Below the pieces are notes generated by a model that was not told the DNA's origin, did no database searches, and saw only the letters and a list, made by a program, of their open reading frames with translations. Made by a program: the position numbers and the translations under genes. 64,000 nt of DNA from Desulfuromonadaceae bacterium (GTDB lineage: Bacteria > Desulfobacterota > Desulfuromonadia > Geobacterales > Pseudopelobacteraceae): positions 1 to 64,000 of the forward strand of contig JAQTXD010000010.1 in assembly GCA_028688955.1 (NCBI GenBank), read 5' to 3'. Below, piece after piece: positions 57,620-64,000 of the stretch (its first letter is position 1; each line of letters begins with the position of its first letter).

Positions 57620-60184
57620 ATGCAGACCCCAGGTGAAATTCAAGTTAACAAGATATCAGTAAATATCGAAGATGAGATGAAACGCTCCTACATGGACTAT
57701 GCCATGTCAGTTATCATCGGCCGTGCCCTGCCGGATGTCCGTGACGGACTCAAGCCGGTTCATCGTCGCTGTCTGTACGCCATGTATGACATGGGTAACG
57801 ATTACAACAAGCCATATAAGAAATCAGCTCGTGTAGTCGGTGATGTTATCGGTAAGTATCATCCACATGGCGACACCGCTGCTTACGATACCATTGTTCG
57901 TATGGCCCAGGATTTTTCGCTCCGCTACATGCTGGTAGATGGTCAGGGTAACTTCGGTTCTGTAGACGGTGACTCACCGGCCGCCATGCGTTATACGGAG
58001 ATCCGCCTGCGTCACCTCTCCCATGAACTGCTGGCAGATCTTGACAAAGAAACCGTCAATATGACGCCCAACTACAATGACGAAATGATGGAACCGACGG
58101 TTCTGCCAGCAAAGTTTCCCAATCTGCTGATAAACGGATCTACCGGTATTGCGGTCGGTATGGCTACCAACATTCCGCCTCACAATATCGGCGAGATAAT
58201 TGATGGCATCATCGCCGTGATACGTAATCCGGAAATTACCTTTGACGAGTTGCTGGACCTGGTCCCCGGTCCTGACTTTCCAACCGGAGCCACCATCTAC
58301 GGCCGTCAGGGTATCAGAGATGCCTACAGTACCGGTCGCGGCATTATTCAGATCCGCGCCAAGGCTCACGTTGAGGCGTCGAAACGATCAGAGCGACAGG
58401 CGATCGTTATCACCGAGCTTCCGTATCAGGTCAATAAGGCCCGACTGATCGAGAAGATTGCCGAAATGGTAAAAGAGAAGAAAGTCGAAGGAATTACCGA
58501 AATACGTGATGAATCAGACCGTCAGGGCATGCGGGTTGTCATTGAAGTCAAGCGGGATGAAAACGCTGAAGTGCTGCTTAATCAGCTCTACAAACAGTCT
58601 CAATTGCAGGTCTCATTCGGTATCATCATGCTTTCAATCGTCCACAACCGTCCCCGCGTGCTGACTTTGCGCGAGATGATGGACTGTTTTGTTGAGCACC
58701 GCTGCGAAGTCGTTACCCGTCGCACAAACTTCGAACTGAAAAAAGCGCTGGCTCGTGCCCATATCCTGGAAGGACTCAAGATCGCCCTGGACTGGCTGGA
58801 TGCGGTAATCGAGATGATTCGCGAATCAAAAACGCCTCCTGAAGCGAAACTTGGGCTGATGGAAGGAAAGTTTGCCGATCCTGAATTTCTGACACGACTC
58901 AACCTGCCGCGCCCGGTGGGCTTTGAGAGTTCGGTTCAACTGTCCGAGATCCAGGCCCAGGCAATTCTTGAGATGCGTCTGCAGCGTCTGACCGGTCTTG
59001 AGCGCGATAAGATTATTGCGGAGTATGAAGAAGTCATGAAACTGATTGCCCGTCTGCGGGAGATCCTGGCGTCAGACACTGAAATACTCAAGATCATTGT
59101 TGGCGAACTGACGGATATTCGCGACCGGTTCGGCGATAAACGCCGCTCGGAAATTGCCGACAAGAGCGCAGATATCTCGCGCGAAGACACCATTGAGGAT
59201 GAAGAGATGGTGGTGACGATCTCTCACACCGGCTACATCAAGCGTAGTGCCGTTGACCTGTACCGCTCGCAACGTCGAGGCGGCAAAGGGAAGACCGGCA
59301 TGAAGACCAAAGAAGAGGATTTCGTCGAGCAGCTTTTCATCGCCTCAACGAAGGATTACCTCCTCTGCTTCACCGATGCCGGACGGATGTACTGGCTGAA
59401 GGTCTACGAAATTCCGGAAGGAAGTCGTACCACGAAAGGGAAGGCGGTTGTCAACCTGGTCAATGTCTCGGCAGGCGAAAAAATTACCACGATTCTGCCG
59501 GTGAAGGAATTCAGCGAAAATACCTATCTCTTCATGGCCACTCAGCAGGGAGTGGTGAAAAAGACTCCGCTCGTGGATTACTCCAATGTTCGTGTCGGCG
59601 GCATTATTTCCGTCAATCTTGACGATGGTGATAAACTGATTTCCGTAGCTCTGACCGACGGCACCAAGGATATCTTCCTCGCCTCCCGCAACGGAAAAGC
59701 GATTCGCTTCAACGAAGAAGACGTCCGTCCAATGGGGCGTGTCACCCGAGGAGTCCGTGGTATGAACCTTACCGGTGATGACCGGGTGATCGGCATGGAG
59801 ATAGTTGATAATACTGCGGTCGGCTCAACCATATTTACAGTGTGCGAAAACGGTTTCGGCAAGCGTACCGACCTGGATGAATATCGTGACCAGTCTCGCG
59901 GCGGCAAGGGAATCATTACGATTAAAACTACCGAACGCAACGGCTCGGTGGTCAACGTCATGCAGGTTGCAGATGATCACGACCTGATGGTCATTACCGA
60001 TCAGGGTAAAATCCTGCGCGTACCGGTCTCCGGATTCTCGGTCATCGGCCGTAATACCCAGGGTGTTACCCTGATGAATACCGAGGACAACGAGAAAGTT
60101 GTCGCGGTAGCCCGTCTTGCCGAAAAGGATGAAGACGAAGGGGAAGACGAACTCGGCGAAGGAACTGAAGAAACGGAAGCATAG
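57620..60184 (+). CDS. gyrA: DNA gyrase subunit A
   Basis: An 854-residue subunit carrying the breakage-reunion domain (catalytic Tyr in [11 protein letters not shown]) and six C-terminal beta-pinwheel repeats (including the GyrA box QRRGGKG) for negative supercoiling, ending in an acidic tail rich in Asp/Glu. The quinolone region reads [13 protein letters not shown], with Thr where E. coli has Ser83. GAGG precedes the ATG. Confidence 0.97.
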   Translation: MQTPGEIQVNKISVNIEDEMKRSYMDYAMSVIIGRALPDVRDGLKPVHRRCLYAMYDMGNDYNKPYKKSARVVGDVIGKYHPHGDTAAYDTIVRMAQDFSLRYMLVDGQGNFGSVDGDSPAAMRYTEIRLRHLSHELLADLDKETVNMTPNYNDEMMEPTVLPAKFPNLLINGSTGIAVGMATNIPPHNIGEIIDGIIAVIRNPEITFDELLDLVPGPDFPTGATIYGRQGIRDAYSTGRGIIQIRAKAHVEASKRSERQAIVITELPYQVNKARLIEKIAEMVKEKKVEGITEIRDESDRQGMRVVIEVKRDENAEVLLNQLYKQSQLQVSFGIIMLSIVHNRPRVLTLREMMDCFVEHRCEVVTRRTNFELKKALARAHILEGLKIALDWLDAVIEMIRESKTPPEAKLGLMEGKFADPEFLTRLNLPRPVGFESSVQLSEIQAQAILEMRLQRLTGLERDKIIAEYEEVMKLIARLREILASDTEILKIIVGELTDIRDRFGDKRRSEIADKSADISREDTIEDEEMVVTISHTGYIKRSAVDLYRSQRRGGKGKTGMKTKEEDFVEQLFIASTKDYLLCFTDAGRMYWLKVYEIPEGSRTTKGKAVVNLVNVSAGEKITTILPVKEFSENTYLFMATQQGVVKKTPLVDYSNVRVGGIISVNLDDGDKLISVALTDGTKDIFLASRNGKAIRFNEEDVRPMGRVTRGVRGMNLTGDDRVIGMEIVDNTAVGSTIFTVCENGFGKRTDLDEYRDQSRGGKGIITIKTTERNGSVVNVMQVADDHDLMVITDQGKILRVPVSGFSVIGRNTQGVTLMNTEDNEKVVAVARLAEKDEDEGEDELGEGTEETEA

Positions 60185-60189
60185 ATGAC

Positions 60190-61779
60190 ATGACCCTGAC
60201 ACGTAAAATTGATACATCGCTGCGGGAACGGCGCCGGATCAACCGGCTGCTGGATTTTCTCAAACGGGATGACCTGACCGGCGAGCAGATGGAGCGCATC
60301 GGCCGCCGGCTGCAGAAATCCGGCAAACGGGCTCTTTCACCCTTGGTCCGTAAGCTGTGGCGGGAGCAGAACGGTACCGCAATTTACCGATACACCTGCA
60401 TGTTGGATTTCTTTGACGCATCAGCGTGGATGGATCAGTTGGTTCAGATTACCCTTCAGCGAAAAGACCTGGAGGAGGATGGCAAATTGGCCCTGCTGGA
60501 CGTTCTTCATGAAAGCGGCATAGATGTCACCGCCCCCCCCTTCGCCTCCATGACCGGCTATGGTTCGCCAACGCTGGAAGGGTTTGTTGATGACTGCCTT
60601 GGTGATAACGAGCGTGGTCTGGTTCGCTTCATTGACAGTTTTCTGGATGTGGCTGACGAATTCCGTCTTCGCATGATCCTGCACCTTTCCGAGGTACGTT
60701 CTCCCGAAGCGGTGGCGCTTCTGGAAATACTGCTCTCTTTTGAAAAGGAGGAGATACTGCTCGAAGCGGTTCGCTCGCTGGGTCGCACCAAAAGCGGCTA
60801 TGCACTGGATGTTCTCCAGCGGGCTGAAGGACGGTATGAAGGCGATGTCGCCGCCCTGGTTCAACGGAGTATCCGGCGGCTTTCATTTACCGGTATACGT
60901 GAAGCAGCAGCATTGCCGCACACTTTCCAGCAGCCGCTTCCGTTTCACGAAGTCTATGCCGGGCCTGTCGATTTTTACGGATCTCGTACGCTCTGGTTTT
61001 CATGGCGTCTGAATGACCACTGTTTTGCAGCCATGCTTATCCTGACCGGCGAGTCGGATGGCATTCTGAACGCCATCAGTTATCGTATGAAGGATGAAAA
61101 GGAGTACGGACACATTCTGAAAGATGTTGCCGGTGGAGAAATGCTTACTCCGGTTGAACATGAGTACGCGATGGCTTCACTCCGCGATGCCCTGCACCGC
61201 AGCCGTGAAGGCGGTTTTTATCTCCCTCCCGACTTCTATGTTGATATGCGTCTCTTCCGCCCCGACTCACTCAAGCCGGAAGCATACATTCCCCGCTTCA
61301 AACTCATTCATCTGGAAAATATTGTTGAAATGATTCCAGGCTATGTAGCTACCAGCAATGACCTGTTTGATGAACCGGGCCTTGAAGGATGGGTACTTAC
61401 TGAGACAGCGCTGTACGATGCAGCCGATCGTTTCATCGTTCTGGAAGCTGATGGCGGACCTGAAAGCGTACCTTCGGATGCGCTGGAAAAAGAAATTTCA
61501 CGCTGTTGCGACGAACTTATCGTGCCACGGCGGGCCGAGATCATAACACGGCTGCTGCTGACGGCTGATTTCCTGCAGCAGATAGAATGTGACGAAAATA
61601 CGGTGCAAAAGACACTTGCCACTGCTCTCAGCCTTGTCGGGGGTTTTTTACCGGATTGTCGCCATCCGTTTGTCCGGCGCCTGCTTCTGGATAGTGTGGA
61701 TGCAGCCCGGCAAACATTGGCTGAGGGGTATGACCCGCGGCTGGAGGAGGGAACTGATGACGACGATTACGAAGAATAA
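60190..61779 (+). CDS. Unrecognised 529-residue protein, possibly HEAT-like
   Basis: A soluble protein of 529 residues with no family I recognise. The N-terminal ~230 residues are helical with repeat-like segments (RLQKSGKRALSPLVRKLW, SPEAVALLEILLSFEKEEIL, SGYALDVLQRAEGRYEGDVA) suggesting HEAT-type repeats. The C-terminal half is mixed, beginning HEVYAGPVDFYGSRTLWFSW, and ends in an acidic tail. It starts 5 bp after gyrA and overlaps gpsA by 23 bases, so it is part of the origin operon. Function unknown. Confidence 0.75.
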   Translation: MTLTRKIDTSLRERRRINRLLDFLKRDDLTGEQMERIGRRLQKSGKRALSPLVRKLWREQNGTAIYRYTCMLDFFDASAWMDQLVQITLQRKDLEEDGKLALLDVLHESGIDVTAPPFASMTGYGSPTLEGFVDDCLGDNERGLVRFIDSFLDVADEFRLRMILHLSEVRSPEAVALLEILLSFEKEEILLEAVRSLGRTKSGYALDVLQRAEGRYEGDVAALVQRSIRRLSFTGIREAAALPHTFQQPLPFHEVYAGPVDFYGSRTLWFSWRLNDHCFAAMLILTGESDGILNAISYRMKDEKEYGHILKDVAGGEMLTPVEHEYAMASLRDALHRSREGGFYLPPDFYVDMRLFRPDSLKPEAYIPRFKLIHLENIVEMIPGYVATSNDLFDEPGLEGWVLTETALYDAADRFIVLEADGGPESVPSDALEKEISRCCDELIVPRRAEIITRLLLTADFLQQIECDENTVQKTLATALSLVGGFLPDCRHPFVRRLLLDSVDAARQTLAEGYDPRLEEGTDDDDYEE

Positions 61780-62806
61780 CGGAACGGATAGTGCGCTGCC
61801 GGATATCGAGCGGATTGCCGTTATCGGTGGAGGAAGTTGGGGAACGGCATTGGCCGGACGGCTTGCAGCAAACGGCAATGATACGATGTTGTGGGCGTAT
61901 GAGCCTGAACTCGTGGAGGAAATCACTGCCTGTCACACCAACTCGCTCTACCTTCCCGGCATAAACCTGCATCCAACGCTGGCGTGTACGGGAAATCTGG
62001 AGGAAGCTACGCGAGGGCGCAGCATCATACTTCTGGTGACGCCGGTACAGGTTATGCGCGGCGTACTTAAACAGCTTGCTCCGCATATCGCCGCGAACGC
62101 AATTTTAGCCAACGCTTCCAAAGGCATTGAACTGGGAACCCTGCAGACGGTTTCTCAGATCTGCGGTGAGCTGCTTGGTGATGCGGTTCTGGCACGATAT
62201 GTCGCACTTTCCGGACCGACATTTGCCAGAGAAGTTGCTCAGGAGCTCCCCTCATTGATCGTTGCAGCCTCCCGCACGGCAGCTGCCTCACAGCGTGTAC
62301 AGGCGGCTTTCAGTTGTCCCTGTCTGCGGGTATATACGAATAGCGATGTTATCGGAGTTGAACTGGGTGGAGCGGTAAAGAACGTTATTGCCATAGCTGC
62401 CGGAATTTGTGACGGACTCGGCTTTGGCCACAATGCACGAGCTGCTCTTATCACCAGAGGGTTAGCCGAGATGGATCGGCTGGGCCGTGCTATGGGGGCG
62501 CAGAGTGCCACCTTTGCAGGTTTAGCGGGTATGGGCGATCTGGTCCTGACCTGTACCGGCGATCTCTCCCGCAACCGCACAGTCGGCTTCAAACTGGGTC
62601 AGGGGATGAATTTGACGGATATACTGGCCGAGATGCGCATGGTGGCTGAAGGCGTGAAGAGTGCTGAATCGGTCTACCAGCTTTCCTGTCGGATGGGAGT
62701 TGAGATGCCGATCGTCGAAAAAACCTATCAGATCCTCCATGAAGACAAACCGGCCCGACAGGCGGTAATTGAGCTGATGGCACGGAATCTGAGGGCAGAA
62801 GTGTAA
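61757..62806 (+). CDS. gpsA: Glycerol-3-phosphate dehydrogenase [NAD(P)+]
   Basis: A 349-residue enzyme reducing DHAP to sn-glycerol-3-phosphate for phospholipids. Rossmann motif IAVIGGGSWGTALAGRLA, ASKGIELGTLQ, and the substrate/catalytic block GGAVKNVIAIAAGICDGLGF. The ATG at 61757 has an excellent GGAGGAGGG site within the upstream gene; a longer frame back to 61589 is rejected. A terminator follows. Confidence 0.95.
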   Translation: MTTITKNNGTDSALPDIERIAVIGGGSWGTALAGRLAANGNDTMLWAYEPELVEEITACHTNSLYLPGINLHPTLACTGNLEEATRGRSIILLVTPVQVMRGVLKQLAPHIAANAILANASKGIELGTLQTVSQICGELLGDAVLARYVALSGPTFAREVAQELPSLIVAASRTAAASQRVQAAFSCPCLRVYTNSDVIGVELGGAVKNVIAIAAGICDGLGFGHNARAALITRGLAEMDRLGRAMGAQSATFAGLAGMGDLVLTCTGDLSRNRTVGFKLGQGMNLTDILAEMRMVAEGVKSAESVYQLSCRMGVEMPIVEKTYQILHEDKPARQAVIELMARNLRAEV

Positions 62807-62838
62807 ATACCTGTGCAGTACTTTATGAGCTAATGAAG

Positions 62839-62867
62839 ACCCCGACGTGCCACATATCGGGGTTTTT
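62839..62867 (+). terminator. Rho-independent terminator after gpsA
   Basis: ACCCCGA/TCGGGGT stem (7 bp, 11-nt loop) followed by TTTT, 33 bp after the gpsA stop. Confidence 0.8.
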
Positions 62868-62933
62868 GCGTATATTGAAACAGAGAAATGGAGTAATACC
62901 GGTGGAATCACAACTTTTGATTGGGACAGTACT

Positions 62934-63404
62934 ATGCGCATAGGTCACGGCTACGACGTTCACCGCCTGGTAGAGGGGCGAAGACTGGTCATGGGAGGAG
63001 TGGATATTCCGTGGGAGAAGGGGCTTCTGGGGCATTCAGATGCCGATGTGCTGCTGCATGCAATCGCAGACGGAATTCTTGGAGCAATCGGTGAAGGTGA
63101 TATCGGCAGGCATTTCCCCGATACCGACCCGGCCTACAAGGGGGCGGACAGCCTCAAGCTGCTGGCCCATGTTGCCGGACTGGCGGCTGCACGCGGCTAC
63201 CGGCTGGGCAATCTGGACGCCACGATCATCGCCCAGCGTCCCAAGATGGCACCGCATATACAGACCATGCGTGAAAACATTGCCGGGGTACTGGATGCGG
63301 CTGTCGAGCAGGTAAATGTCAAGGCAACCACCGAAGAGGGGCTTGGCTTTACCGGTACGGGAGATGGCATTTCGGCCCATGCAGTGGTACTTATGGTGAA
63401 ATAA
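62934..63404 (+). CDS. ispF: 2-C-methyl-D-erythritol 2,4-cyclodiphosphate synthase
   Basis: A 156-residue MEP-pathway enzyme making isoprenoid precursors. Zinc site [29 protein letters not shown] and the C-terminal [22 protein letters not shown] motif are all present. The ATG at 62934 gives the standard start MRIGHGYD; an earlier in-frame ATG (62847) lies in the terminator. It stands alone, without ispD. Confidence 0.95.
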   Translation: MRIGHGYDVHRLVEGRRLVMGGVDIPWEKGLLGHSDADVLLHAIADGILGAIGEGDIGRHFPDTDPAYKGADSLKLLAHVAGLAAARGYRLGNLDATIIAQRPKMAPHIQTMRENIAGVLDAAVEQVNVKATTEEGLGFTGTGDGISAHAVVLMVK

Positions 63405-63422
63405 GGTACACTACCATGCTAT

Positions 63423-63453
63423 CGGTTCTGTCCCCGCAAGTTCACGGGGCAGG
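63423..63453 (+). other. Leader hairpin ahead of the TpsB-like gene
   Basis: CCCCG/CGGGG arms (5 bp, 8-nt loop CAAGTTCA) with further outer pairing across a small internal loop lie between ispF and the next gene, ending about 20 bases before its ribosome site. No U-run follows, so a regulatory leader is as likely as a terminator. Confidence 0.3.
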
Positions 63454-63471
63454 ATACACGGGGGATTTTGG

Positions 63472-64000
63472 ATGAATCATATTCGGTCAGACGTTGTTAC
63501 CGGTGTATTTCTGGCATCGGCACTCACGCTGTCGGTGGCGTGCGGCGCGGCATCTGCCGCAGAAGGGGCCGGCGGGCTTCTCCAGCAACTTGAAAAAAAC
63601 GAAACGACGCATACATTCAAGGAACAAAAACCTCCGGAAGTGAAACAAGAAGAGAAAAAGCCGGTCGTGGAGGAGCATCAGGGGGGGCCGAAAGTTTTTG
63701 TAAAGAGGTTTCGCCTCGAAGGGAATACGCTTATCAGCGATGCGGAGCTGTTATCAGACGTCGTTCTTGACAATGGCAAAGAAATGACTCTGGATGAAAT
63801 CAAAGGTGTAGCCGACAGTATAACAGCCAAATATCGTGCCAGGGGCTACCTTATCGTGAACGCCTACGTGCCGTCTCAAACCATATTCGACGGGGCGGTC
63901 ATATCGAAGAAGAAGGGCGGCTATGCCATTGAAAACGCCTTTGGCGCCGTGTTGATAAAGGTCGTTGAAGGAACGCTTGGTGCTATTACCGTGAGGGACA
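63472..64000 (+). CDS. ShlB/FhaC-type two-partner secretion transporter (5' part)
   Basis: The first 176 codons are visible; the gene runs off the window. It has a signal peptide (FLASALTLSVACGAASA), a charged Lys/Glu linker, then a POTRA domain from ~78 (FVKRFRLEGNTLISDAELLS, MTLDEIKGVADSITAKYRARGYLIVNAYVPSQ). This architecture is that of outer-membrane TpsB proteins that export a large TpsA haemagglutinin/haemolysin-like exoprotein, likely encoded beyond the edge. GGGGGA lies before the ATG. BamA/TamA-type proteins are less likely. Confidence 0.82.
   Translation, partial: MNHIRSDVVTGVFLASALTLSVACGAASAAEGAGGLLQQLEKNETTHTFKEQKPPEVKQEEKKPVVEEHQGGPKVFVKRFRLEGNTLISDAELLSDVVLDNGKEMTLDEIKGVADSITAKYRARGYLIVNAYVPSQTIFDGAVISKKKGGYAIENAFGAVLIKVVEGTLGAITVRD

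Noticed and set aside
61589..61756. N-terminal extension of gpsA
   Set aside because: The extension lies wholly inside the upstream gene, is unlike GpsA, and a strong GGAGGAGGG precedes the ATG at 61757.
63405..63471. c-di-GMP (GEMM) riboswitch ahead of the TpsB-like gene
   Set aside because: The conserved GEMM core is absent; only a simple CCCCG/CGGGG hairpin is present.

Overview
This window looks like the replication-origin segment of a chromosome from the Geobacter/Pelobacter/Trichlorobacter group (Desulfuromonadia, formerly Deltaproteobacteria). The evidence is a succinyl:acetate CoA-transferase of the Geobacter Ato type, an IRP-type aconitase, futalosine-pathway MqnC, a haem c lipoprotein, PATAN/roadblock proteins, anaerobic-type cobalamin genes, a PEP-CTERM protein and an apparent UGA-selenocysteine gene. 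The taxonomic call is inference from gene content; no 16S gene is present.

Layout. 1-5.0 kb: start of comM, pgeF and a DedA protein on the minus strand, then a homocysteine methyltransferase/MTHFR fusion, a lipoprotein and xerC on the plus strand. 5.0-10.4 kb (minus): a PATAN/roadblock pair, the CoA-transferase with a clear sigma70 promoter and operator-like palindrome, a Dabb protein, an Smr protein and an OmpA lipoprotein. 10.5-15.2 kb (plus): cbiF-cbiG-pdxA, then a PEP-CTERM protein behind a textbook sigma54 promoter with paired upstream sites, then an exported beta-carbonic anhydrase. 15.3-19.5 kb (minus): mtnA-glnE. 20.1-23.8 kb (plus): a split chromate transporter and a RadC/JAB-DinG helicase fusion. 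23.8-32.3 kb: a small membrane protein, a two-component pair, acnA, a dihaem lipoprotein, cls-tatD, an FAH-family hydrolase and an 82-aa AhpD/CMD-like selenoprotein gene broken by an in-frame UGA with a SECIS hairpin.

32.4-44.4 kb (minus) reads as one tightly overlapping run: thioesterase, mqnC, rnd, gspH-I-J-K-L-M-N, an MshEN-domain protein, nadD, rsfS, rlmH and gpmI. 44.6-51.0 kb (minus) is the classic origin-left cluster rpmH-rnpA-yidD-yidC-mnmE-mnmG-rsmG. It has two perfect parS sites, but jag is missing between yidC and mnmE and parAB do not follow rsmG. 51.3-62.8 kb (plus) is the origin-right cluster dnaA-dnaN-recF-gyrB-gyrA, followed by an unrecognised protein and gpsA. The window ends with ispF and the start of a two-partner-secretion transporter.

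The origin is placed around dnaA: DnaA-box-like sites and an AT-only tract lie in the dnaA-dnaN gap, and an AT-rich repeat-bearing segment lies upstream of dnaA. Most genes left of 51 kb back to 26 kb point left and all genes right of it point right, i.e. with replication.

Most noteworthy: the hidden selenoprotein gene (31994-32242), the sigma54-controlled PEP-CTERM gene with inverted TGTAAA-N5-CCGAC sites (13432-13570), the RadC-DinG fusion, and parS sites without adjacent parAB.
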